Program-made: the position numbers and the translations under genes
Source: JBFWWP01 sp050246115
Lineage (GTDB): Bacteria; Planctomycetota; UBA8108; UBA1146; JAJFFE01
NCBI GenBank assembly: GCA_050246115.1
Contig: JBFWWP010000017.1
Location: 67,038-131,037 of the forward strand
Direction of reading: 5' to 3'
Length of the DNA: 64,000 bases
Notes under the pieces: model-generated
Databases searched by the model: none
Seen by the model: only the letters and a program-made list of their open reading frames with translations
Told to the model about the DNA's origin: nothing
Part shown: one piece after another, positions 51,535 through 59,333 of the stretch
How the letters are laid out: each line of letters begins with the position of its first letter
How positions within the stretch are numbered: position 1 is the first letter of the stretch

Positions 51535-52125
51535 CGGCGGTGGTGCTCCTGCTTGGGCGGTGAGTGCGTCGGTTCTCTTGGGCAAGCGAGCGCGGGCGAA
51601 ATCCCTCCGATGGATCGGCCTTCGGGTTCGCCAGATTCAGCGCGCGTCTGAAGGTGGAACCTGCGCGGGCGGGTGTCAAGTCCCGCCCGCGGGGTCCAGG
51701 TGAGAATGACATCCTGCTGCGGGTCGTGCAGCCGGGCGTCCCGGGACGCCGCGCCACCCTGCTTGGCCTCGGCGTAACCGCTTCTCCGGCTTGGGTTTCA
51801 CGTCGCTGGGGGCGGCCGGATTCGACCCCGAGCCGAGGTGGACGGAGCCCCGACCGGCGGGGCCCCGAGCGGGTTCGGCGTCCGGCTCGGGTCGAGGCTG
51901 ACCCGGCGATCCGCGCTCCGAGGTCGTTGCCAAGGGGGTCGCCGAAGGACCTTCGGCCACTCGGCCACACCTCCCAGTCCCCCCGCCTCCGGGGACGGGC
52001 GCGCTCGTGCCACGCTCGGCACCCCCGCGGCGGAGCGGGTCCGGGTTTCGAGTGGGCGGCGGCCGTCGCTTCGGTTCGAATGGCGCCCGAGACCCAGCGA
52101 TCCCCAACGACGGAAGAGCCCTCCC
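51535..52125. other. Divergent intergenic region topA/mutM with tRNA-like fragment
   Basis: These 591 bp of very GC-rich DNA lie between divergent genes; frames through it are shadows. On the minus strand 51974-51950 reads GGAGGTGTGGCCGAGTGGCC followed by GAAGG, very close to the 5' 25 bases of bacterial serine tRNA. The anticodon arm, long variable arm, T-arm and matching 3' acceptor do not follow in any form I can fold. I therefore do not call a tRNA. The same DNA contains a 17-base palindrome GCCGAAGGACCTTCGGC. Confidence 0.35.
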
Positions 52126-52941
52126 ATGCCCGAGTTGCCCGAGGTCGAGACCACGCGTCGCTCAGTCGCCTCCGCCCTCCGGGGACGCCGATTCGAGCGC
52201 GTGGTGGTGCGCGAGCGCGCCCTGCGCTGGCCGGTGCCCGCTCGCCTGACCGCTCGGCTCGCGGGGTGTCGCGTGCTCTCCGTGGAGCGCCGCGCAAAGT
52301 ACCTGTTGATGCGCACCGACCGCGGGGCTGTGATCCTGCACCTGGGCATGTCGGGTAGCCTGCGGCTCGTCGACCCGGACGTCCCGCCAAGACCTCACGA
52401 CCATGTCGACTTTTGGTTCGACGCCGGCCAGTGCCTGAGGCTGCACGATCCGCGGCGGTTTGGTGCGGTGCTCTGGACGCCGGGCGACCCGTTGGAGCAT
52501 CCGCTGCTCCGAGAACTCGGCCCTGAGCCCCTGGGTTCCGACCTGACGCCCGAGTACCTCCACCTGCGAGCGCGCGGGCGCCGTCGGGTGCTGCGTGACT
52601 TCCTGCTGGATGGCAGGGTGCTTGCCGGCGTTGGGAACATCTACGCCAACGAGGCCGCGCACCGCGCAGGCATTCACCCTCTGCGCGCGGCGGGTCGCGT
52701 TGCGCTCCCGCGATATCGCCGGTTGGTGACCGCGATCCGGGACGTCCTCGCGGAGGCGATCGCGCGCGGCGGGACGACGTTGCGTGACTTCGTCGACGGG
52801 CATGGACAGGCTGGCGGCTACGGCGACGTCTTGACCGTGTACGACCGGGAAGGGCGGGCGTGTCGGACCTGCGGAGAGCTGGTCCGGCGACGAGCGCATG
52901 GGGCACGCTCGGTCTTCTACTGCAGCGTGTGCCAACGGTGA
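52126..52941 (+). CDS. mutM: Formamidopyrimidine-DNA glycosylase
   Basis: A 271-residue bifunctional base-excision repair enzyme that removes 8-oxoguanine and formamidopyrimidines and cleaves the strand. It starts MPELPEVETTRRSV, with catalytic Pro2 and Glu3. It then shows KYLLMRTDRG (Lys57-type), ILHLGMSGSLRL, DPRRFGAVLW, FLLDGRVLAGVGNIYANEAAHRAGI and GGTTLRDFVDGHGQAGGYG. The C-terminal zinc finger has cysteines 246, 249, 266 and 269. The length is standard. An open frame upstream to 51838 is not supported because Pro2 must follow the initiator. Divergent from topA. Confidence 0.96.
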   Translation: MPELPEVETTRRSVASALRGRRFERVVVRERALRWPVPARLTARLAGCRVLSVERRAKYLLMRTDRGAVILHLGMSGSLRLVDPDVPPRPHDHVDFWFDAGQCLRLHDPRRFGAVLWTPGDPLEHPLLRELGPEPLGSDLTPEYLHLRARGRRRVLRDFLLDGRVLAGVGNIYANEAAHRAGIHPLRAAGRVALPRYRRLVTAIRDVLAEAIARGGTTLRDFVDGHGQAGGYGDVLTVYDREGRACRTCGELVRRRAHGARSVFYCSVCQR

Positions 52942-52991
52942 CGCGAGGCGGTGAGGCTCGCTCGAAACCCGATCGGGTCCTAAGGCGAAGG

Positions 52992-53012
52992 GGGGGCTTT
53001 CGCAAAGCCCCC
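52992..53012. repeat. GGGGGCTTT/AAAGCCCCC hairpin, related to 40875-40900
   Basis: GGGGGCTTT at 52992-53000 pairs with 53004-53012 around CGC. The DNA after it (CTCGTGGCTGCGGCAAAGCC) resembles the sequence after the palindrome at 40875. It lies 51 bp past the mutM stop and may be its terminator as well as a member of the dispersed repeat family. Confidence 0.65.
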
Positions 53013-53193
53013 TCGTGGCTGCGGCAAAGCCCTATCCACTTCACCCACAAACGCTCGCCTTCGGCGCTGGCCGAGTTGGCGCAGGTGCTTTTGCGGCAAG
53101 GCGCTACCGGAACGGTTACCTTGGACGGAAAGCGTGCACGGCGGAGCGCACCTCGCTGCGGGGTTGGACTCGCCGCCTTCGAGAGGAGTCAGC

Positions 53194-53520
53194 ATGGATG
53201 CGTGTCCACACTGCGGGGAAACGCTAGCGCGAAACGCCCGCTTCTGTCGCCATTGTGGGAGCGATGAGGAAACGGGCTGGAGCCCCGATGTCGAGTACCA
53301 CTCCGTCGAGCTGCCGGAGCCTGCGTCGGACTCCGGTGCACCCGGTGTCTCGCCCCCCTTGGAGCCGACGCTTCGTCGTCGCCGTGTGATCAGCGTGATC
53401 GCGCTGGTGCTCGGGGCCTCCGCGCTCATTCCGTCGGGCTTCGGCGAAGCCTCGATGATGATCGGCTTGGTCCTGTTCGTCGGCGGGGCCTACGGCCTGT
53501 GGAACACGATCCGCGGATAG
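53194..53520 (+). CDS. Small zinc-ribbon membrane protein
   Basis: A 108-residue protein. The N-terminus is a zinc ribbon, MDACPHCGETLARNARFCRH followed by CG, with four cysteines as CxxC-(x13)-CxxC. A Pro/Glu-rich linker and an Arg patch (LRRRRV) follow. Two membrane helices (ISVIALVLGASALIPSGFG and MMIGLVLFVGGAYGLW) end the protein, so the ribbon faces the cytosol if the positive-inside rule holds. GAGAGG precedes the ATG at 53194. Similar small zinc-ribbon membrane proteins are common and uncharacterised. A REP-like palindrome follows the stop. Confidence 0.75.
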   Translation: MDACPHCGETLARNARFCRHCGSDEETGWSPDVEYHSVELPEPASDSGAPGVSPPLEPTLRRRRVISVIALVLGASALIPSGFGEASMMIGLVLFVGGAYGLWNTIRG

Positions 53521-53558
53521 CTTTGCGAGGGGCTCTCGCAGGCCGCCTTGGAAAGCCA

Positions 53559-53601
53559 CTAGGCCCGAAGCAAGCGCGGCATGCGCTTGCTTCGGGCCTA
53601 G
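53559..53601. repeat. REP-like palindrome, copy C (perfect)
   Basis: CTAGGCCCGAAGCAAGCGC pairs perfectly over 19 bp with its complement at 53583-53601 around the loop GGCAT. It is preceded by a degenerate form of the second motif (GAGGGGCTCTCGCAGGCC at about 53527). It lies between the convergent zinc-ribbon and clpC genes. Confidence 0.85.
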
Positions 53602-53671
53602 ATGGACGAAGTGAGGCCAGGCTCCGCCAGCAAGGGTCAGTTCCACACCATGAGCACCTCCGCGAGTACGG

Positions 53672-56140
53672 CTATTGCGGCACGGACTCGGGAATCAGCA
53701 CCTCGAAGGTGAAACCGTCGCGTTCGTCGGCGTCGACTTGCACGATCGCGCCCGAGTGGAGGGCGTCGTCGAGGATGAGATCGGCGACGCGATCCTCGAT
53801 CTTGTCTTCGATCACGCGCCGCAAGCCGCGGGCACCCGAGCGCGGATTGGCTCCCAGAGTGATCAGGCGATCGGCGGCAGGCTCGGTTAGCTGAATCTTG
53901 ATGCACTGTTTCGTCATGCGCGACTCGAGCTTTTTGAGTTCGAGCTGCAGGATCTGGCGCAACTCTTCTATGGAGAAGAAGTCGAACGGCACCACTTCGT
54001 CGATCCGGTTGAGGAACTCGGGTCGAAAGTGGGCGCGCACGGCCTCGATGACCTTCGCGTGCTGATCGTTGCGGTCGCGATCGGCGGTAGCGTTCGAGAA
54101 GCCGAGGGCGGAGCGGGTTTCGATTTCCCCCACACCGAGATTCGAGGTGAGGATCAGGATCGTGTTGCGGAAGTCGACTTGCCGACCGAAGGAATCCGTC
54201 AACCGTCCTTCCTCGAGAATCTGCAGTAGCATGTTCGAGACGTCGGGGTGCGCCTTCTCGATCTCATCGAAGAGCACCACCATGTACGGCTTGCGTCGCA
54301 CCTTCTCCGTGAGCTGACCGCCTTCTTCGTAGCCCACGTATCCGGGAGGCGATCCGACCAGGCGCGAGGCGGAGTGTTTCTCCATGTACTCCGACATGTC
54401 GAGTGCGAGAAGCGCGTCTTCCGAGCCAAAGAGAAAACGAGCCAGCGCCTTCGCCACCAGGGTCTTGCCCACCCCCGACGGACCCACGAAGACGAACGAA
54501 CCCAATGGCCGGTGCGGATCGCGGAGTCCGGCGCGCGAGCGTCGAATCGCGCGAGCGATGGCCCGTACGGCACCCTTCTGGCTCACGACCATCTCGTGCA
54601 GCGTGGCCTCCATGTGCTTCAGGCGCTCGGCCTCGTCTTCGCGGAGATTCTGGACGGGAATCCCCGTCATGGCGGCCACGGTCTCACCGATGGTGGCTGC
54701 CGTGACCGAGCCGTCGACCTCCTTCGCGGACTTCTTCCAGTCCAGCAGGATCTGCTCCTTCTTGTCGCGCGCAGCTTCGAGCCGGTCGCGGATCTGCGCC
54801 GCCTGCAGGAAGTCCTGGGCGAACACGGACTCGTCCTTCTCGCGCTCGAGCCCCTGGATCTGCTGCTCGAGTCCGGTGATGTCAGGCGGGAGCGTCGTGC
54901 GTTGCAGCCGCTCGGACGAGCAGGCCTCGTCGATCACGTCGATCGCCTTGTCGGGCAAGAAGCGGTTGCTGATGTAGCGGATCGACAGATCGACGGCGGC
55001 TTCGATGGCGCTGTCTTGGATCTGGACGCGGTGATGAGCTTCGAAGGTGTCGCGCAAGCCCGTCAGAATGCGGATCGTTTCGTCGCGATCCGGCGGCTCG
55101 ACGATGACGCTCTGGAAGCGGCGCTCCATGGCGCCGTCCTTCTCGATGTGTCGCCGGAACTCATCGAGGGTGGTTGCTCCAATGCACTGGATCTCCCCCC
55201 GAGAGAGCGACGGCTTGAGGATGTTCGAGGCATCCAGGCTGGACTCCGAAGCCCCAGCGCCCATGATCGTGTGGAGTTCGTCGATGAACAGGATGACGTT
55301 CCCGGCGTCGACGACTTCCTTGATGATGCCTTTGATGCGTTTCTCGAACTCGCCGCGGTACTTGGTGCCCGCGAGGAGGGAGGCCAAGTCGAGCGTGACC
55401 AGGCGACGGTTCGCGAGGATCTCCGGGACGCTGCCGTCCGAGATGCGCTGAGCCAGACCTTCGATGATCGCCGTCTTTCCGACGCCCGGCTCACCCAGCA
55501 CGACCGGGTTGTTCTTGGTCTTCCGCGACAGGATCTGGATGATCCGCTGGATCTCCTTGGCCCGGCCGATGACCGGGTCGATCTTGTTGCGCGCGGCAAG
55601 GTCGGTCAGGTCGACGCCGTTCGCGTCGAGCGTAGGGGTGGCCACGCTCTTCTTGCGCACGGCGGTGGTGACGGGCCGTGGGTCCGGCTCGCTCGGGTTC
55701 GCGGCGCCCAGCATTTGTTGAATGACCTCTCGGATGCGGTCCTTGTCGACTTCCTTCTCGGCGAGGATCCGGGACGCCTCGCCCTCTTCCTCACGGAGGA
55801 TCCCCAGGAGCAAGTGTTCGGTGCCGATGTAGAAGTGTCCCATGCGGACGGCCTCGTCGGACGCCAGTTCCAACGACCGTTTGGCGTGGGGCGTGAAGCG
55901 AAGCGAACCACTGCCTGTGTCTTTGGAGGGGATCCGCTCGAGACTGTCGTCCAGGGTTTGAGAGAGGTCTTCCGTCGAGAGGTTGCAGCGGATCAGCGCC
56001 TGGACGGCGACCGAGTCCTTCTGGGAGAGGAGCGCGGAGAGGATGTGCTCGGTGCCGACGTATCCATGCTGGAGCCGGCGGGCTTTCTCGTTCGAGACCT
56101 GGAGCACTTTCTCGGCTTTTTCGGTGAACTTGACCGCCAA
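53672..56140 (-). CDS. clpC: ATP-dependent Clp protease ATP-binding subunit ClpC
   Basis: An 822-residue AAA+ unfoldase that feeds proteins to ClpP in the cytosol. Two N-terminal Clp-N repeats (VGTEHILSALL, IGTEHLLLGIL) are followed by AAA module 1 (Walker A GEPGVGKT, Walker B VILFIDELHTIMGAGA). A UVR-type helical segment follows (VFAQDFLQAAQIRDRLEAA), which marks ClpC rather than ClpA or ClpB. AAA module 2 has Walker A GPSGVGKT, SEYMEKHSASRLVGSPPGYVG, VVLFDEIEKAHPDV. The D2-small domain follows with NPRSGARGLRRVIEDKIED. The start is TTG at 56140 with GAGGAGGA upstream, giving the LAVKFTEKAEKVL family start. ClpP is not in the window. Confidence 0.95.
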   Translation of the reverse strand: MAVKFTEKAEKVLQVSNEKARRLQHGYVGTEHILSALLSQKDSVAVQALIRCNLSTEDLSQTLDDSLERIPSKDTGSGSLRFTPHAKRSLELASDEAVRMGHFYIGTEHLLLGILREEEGEASRILAEKEVDKDRIREVIQQMLGAANPSEPDPRPVTTAVRKKSVATPTLDANGVDLTDLAARNKIDPVIGRAKEIQRIIQILSRKTKNNPVVLGEPGVGKTAIIEGLAQRISDGSVPEILANRRLVTLDLASLLAGTKYRGEFEKRIKGIIKEVVDAGNVILFIDELHTIMGAGASESSLDASNILKPSLSRGEIQCIGATTLDEFRRHIEKDGAMERRFQSVIVEPPDRDETIRILTGLRDTFEAHHRVQIQDSAIEAAVDLSIRYISNRFLPDKAIDVIDEACSSERLQRTTLPPDITGLEQQIQGLEREKDESVFAQDFLQAAQIRDRLEAARDKKEQILLDWKKSAKEVDGSVTAATIGETVAAMTGIPVQNLREDEAERLKHMEATLHEMVVSQKGAVRAIARAIRRSRAGLRDPHRPLGSFVFVGPSGVGKTLVAKALARFLFGSEDALLALDMSEYMEKHSASRLVGSPPGYVGYEEGGQLTEKVRRKPYMVVLFDEIEKAHPDVSNMLLQILEEGRLTDSFGRQVDFRNTILILTSNLGVGEIETRSALGFSNATADRDRNDQHAKVIEAVRAHFRPEFLNRIDEVVPFDFFSIEELRQILQLELKKLESRMTKQCIKIQLTEPAADRLITLGANPRSGARGLRRVIEDKIEDRVADLILDDALHSGAIVQVDADERDGFTFEVLIPESVPQ

Positions 56141-56315
56141 GGCAGATCCTCCTCGTGGTGTCGGCGGATCCAATACGGACCCAGTCTTGCATCCGACGAA
56201 GGATAGGATGGACTCGAGCCAGCGCGCAAATCCGCCGTTGAATCAAGCGGCCGCGCCCGGTATGCCACAGGGTACGGATCTGTTGCCAGCAACCTCGAGC
56301 GAGGGAGAGAAAGCC

Positions 56316-59306
56316 GTGAATCGGTCGCCAAGCGACAACCCCACCCAGAACCGTCGGACGATCGGCGCGAACGCACTCGAGCCCCTTGGGAGCAGTCGGC
56401 GGCTGCGTCTTGGAAGTCACTTCGGGCGTTTCGGTTCCGCGGCCCTCTGGCCCGCGAGTTGGACGCTCGCTTTGGTGACGTGTTGGCTCGGGATGCCGTG
56501 TCACCGCGTCGTCCTGGCTCGACAGTCAGCGCCTGAGACGGGTGGGGCCGATTCCGCGCTGGTCGAGGAGTTGGTGCTCGAGGGCGACTACGAGGAGGCG
56601 GAGGAACTGCTCGCGGAGTCGGCGCTCGATGAGCGCTTGTCTCTATGGAAGGCGCGCTTGTTCCGGGAAACCGGGCGCGGGCGCGAGGCCCTGGAGTTCT
56701 TGATCGCGCGCCCCGAGTATGGCGGCGGGTCGCCCGACGTGCTCGCAGCGGTTGGCGGACTCCGCACTGAGATCGGCGACAACGCGGCCGCCGAGAAGGA
56801 CCTCCGCGCCGCACTCGCTGCGCGCGCAGATCACCTGGAAGCCCGCGTGCGCCTGGGACTGCTTCTCATGGGGGCTGGACGCGGCGATGAAGGTAAGGGG
56901 CATCTCAAGCGCATCATCGACTTCTATCAGGGGCTGACGACAGAGCAGGCCCGAGCGCTGTCCCCAGAGTCCTACGTGTGGATGGGCCGAGCGTGCGAAG
57001 GTCTCAATCGCCACCGCGATGCCTACAAGGTGATGTACGAGAGCGCCCTCGATCTGGACCCGGGGTGTGCGATCGCGCACGTGGAGTCCGGGCGCATCCT
57101 TCTCGCCAAGTACAACTATCCCGACGCCCGCTCCCACTTCAAGGACGCGATCAAGTGCAACGACAACCTCGCCGAGGCCCACATCGGTCTCGCTCAGTCG
57201 ACGATCGTCGACTATGGCTTCCCGGGCAATCGGTTCCAGGCCGCCATTGCCTCCCTCGAGCGCGCAGATCGCATCTGGCGGGACCACCCCGAGACACTGT
57301 TGCTCCGCGGCTGGCTGGCCTTCTACGACGAAGATTGGGACGCCGCCCGCGGGTTCTACGAGCGGGCGATCGCCCAGAATCCGTCGAACCTCCATGCGCA
57401 AGCGCAGCTGGCTGCCGTTTACTACTGTCAGCCCAATCTCGCTGCGTTCGAGGCCCTGGTCACGAGGACCGAGCGCGAGCATCCGGCTCCCGCGAGGTTC
57501 TTCGGGAGTTTGGCCGAGCGCCTCGTGGATCGGTTCTTCTACGCCCAGGGCGTGGAGTACGCGCGCAAGGCGATCGAACTCGATCCGGACTACTGGCCCG
57601 CCTACGTCATTCGCGGCATCAACGCCCTGCGAATCGGCGAGAACGAGGAGGGGGAGTACTGGTCCAAACGAGCCTTCGATGCCGATCGGTTCAACGTTTG
57701 GGCCAACAACACCCTAGTGTTGGTTCGCCACATGCAGAAGACTTTCACGGAGAAGGAGACCGATCGCTTCGTGTTCCGCATGCCCCAAGCCGACGCCCCT
57801 TTCATGCTGCCCTACCTGGAGCCGCTGCTCGACGACACTCTCGCTCGCTTCGAGCGTGAGTACCGCGTGCAGGTGGCCAAGCCAGTGACCGTGGAAGCGT
57901 TCTCGCAGCACCAGTACTTCTCGGCTCGCTCCATTGGTCTGCCTGGCCTCGCCGCGTCCGGTGTTTGCTTCGGCAAGATGGTGACTCTGACGACGCCGCG
58001 AGCGCTCCCCGGGAACTGGGGCGTGGTCGCGGTCCATGAGTTCATGCACGTGGTGTCGCTGGGGAAGACCGGGCACCGGGTACCCCGTTGGTTCACCGAG
58101 GGGCTGTCGGTGTTCGAGGAAGGGCGTCACCAGCAGCGCTGGATTCGCCGCTACCCGGAGCAGTTCGTGGAGGCTGTCGAACACGGCCTCATCGTGCCGA
58201 TGGAACGAATCCAGGGTGCCTTCACCAAGCCGCAGTACCCGGAGCAGATCCTGCTCGCCTATTACCAAGGGGGAGTCATCTGTGAGTACGTGGAGGAGCG
58301 CTACGGGTTCGAGAAGATTCTCGAGATGCTCAGTGCGTATCGTGATGGCAAGAACACCGAGCAAGTCTTCCGCGACGTGCTCGGTGTGTCACTCGCGGAG
58401 TTCGACGGGAGCTTTCTCGCTTACGCGCGCGAGCAGGCCGCAGCGCTCGGGCTGACGCCGCGCTATCTCACGGCTCAGGTGGAGCCCCTGCGACTGCACC
58501 TGGATGATCATCCCGACGATGCCGATTCCTGGATCAAGCTCGGACTGGCCTATGTCTTCACGGGCAAGTTGGCAGACGCAGAGATCTCGGTGAGCAAGGC
58601 GCAGCAACTTGGCAGCAAGAACCCCGATCTGCACTCGCTCGTAGGGTTTCTCAAGTTCGCACAAGGCAAGACCAGCGGGGCCATCGAAGCCCTCGAGCGG
58701 GCGATCGCGGAGGGGGGGCGCTATCGGTACCGCAACCGCGTAGCACTCGCCGCGCTACTCGATCAGGAGAAGAAGCCGCGTGAACGAACGATGGGACTGC
58801 TGCGAGAAGCGATCGAGATCCACCCGGACGGGATCGAGCCGCGATTCGGGCAGCCGAACCCGTACTACTTCCTGGCGCGACTTCTGACCGAGGAAGATCG
58901 CGAAGCCGACGCAATTGCCGTGCTCGAGCAACTCGTGCGCGTGGCCCGCGACGACCTCGAAGTGCGTAAGCGCCTCGGCGCCTACTACACCGCCCGTGAG
59001 GAGTGGCCGCTTCTGGTCCAGGCGCTCGGGGACGCCCCGTTCATCGATCCGTTCGACGGCGAAGTCCATCAGATGCTGGCAAAGGGCTATGTCGAAGTCG
59101 AGGCGTACGAGAGTGCCCTGCGCGAACTCGAGGTGCTGCTCGCGTTCGAGGATCCGGCTCTGGAGAAGATCTACCCTGAACTCGCTTTCTGTCACCTCAA
59201 GCTGGGGAACCGTGACCAAGCCGCCGACTTCGCGAAGCGGGCGCTCGGTCTCGCGCCGACCAGCGAGCGCGCCAAGTCCGTTCTCGACGCGCTCGAGTCG
59301 AAGTAG
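56316..59306 (+). CDS. TPR protein with HExxH peptidase-MA-like domain
   Basis: A 996-residue exported protein. After a basic stretch there is a hydrophobic signal (ALWPASWTLALVTCWLGM). TPR repeats then run from about residue 80 to 470 (for example AYKVMYESALDLDPGCAIAHVESGR, YARKAIELDPDYWPAYVIRG). A gluzincin-like domain follows with the zinc motif VHEFMHVVSLG (about 573) and PRWFTEGLSVFEEG as the third-ligand helix, typical of peptidase MA family. More TPRs fill residues 700-996. GTG at 56316 follows GAGGGAG; ATG at 56262 is possible. It lies divergent from clpC. The substrate is unknown; the TPRs may position partners. Confidence 0.82.
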   Translation: MNRSPSDNPTQNRRTIGANALEPLGSSRRLRLGSHFGRFGSAALWPASWTLALVTCWLGMPCHRVVLARQSAPETGGADSALVEELVLEGDYEEAEELLAESALDERLSLWKARLFRETGRGREALEFLIARPEYGGGSPDVLAAVGGLRTEIGDNAAAEKDLRAALAARADHLEARVRLGLLLMGAGRGDEGKGHLKRIIDFYQGLTTEQARALSPESYVWMGRACEGLNRHRDAYKVMYESALDLDPGCAIAHVESGRILLAKYNYPDARSHFKDAIKCNDNLAEAHIGLAQSTIVDYGFPGNRFQAAIASLERADRIWRDHPETLLLRGWLAFYDEDWDAARGFYERAIAQNPSNLHAQAQLAAVYYCQPNLAAFEALVTRTEREHPAPARFFGSLAERLVDRFFYAQGVEYARKAIELDPDYWPAYVIRGINALRIGENEEGEYWSKRAFDADRFNVWANNTLVLVRHMQKTFTEKETDRFVFRMPQADAPFMLPYLEPLLDDTLARFEREYRVQVAKPVTVEAFSQHQYFSARSIGLPGLAASGVCFGKMVTLTTPRALPGNWGVVAVHEFMHVVSLGKTGHRVPRWFTEGLSVFEEGRHQQRWIRRYPEQFVEAVEHGLIVPMERIQGAFTKPQYPEQILLAYYQGGVICEYVEERYGFEKILEMLSAYRDGKNTEQVFRDVLGVSLAEFDGSFLAYAREQAAALGLTPRYLTAQVEPLRLHLDDHPDDADSWIKLGLAYVFTGKLADAEISVSKAQQLGSKNPDLHSLVGFLKFAQGKTSGAIEALERAIAEGGRYRYRNRVALAALLDQEKKPRERTMGLLREAIEIHPDGIEPRFGQPNPYYFLARLLTEEDREADAIAVLEQLVRVARDDLEVRKRLGAYYTAREEWPLLVQALGDAPFIDPFDGEVHQMLAKGYVEVEAYESALRELEVLLAFEDPALEKIYPELAFCHLKLGNRDQAADFAKRALGLAPTSERAKSVLDALESK

Positions 59307-59333
59307 CGATCCTCCCGCCTGAAACCTGAGCAG

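Noticed and set aside
49522..51651. 709-residue open frame opposite topA
   Set aside because: Antisense shadow caused by high GC third positions; topA on the other strand is certain.
51950..51974. Full serine tRNA gene
   Set aside because: Only the 5' quarter matches; no anticodon stem, T-loop or pairing acceptor strand could be found.
54248..56206. 652-residue open frame opposite clpC
   Set aside because: Antisense shadow; no family resemblance.
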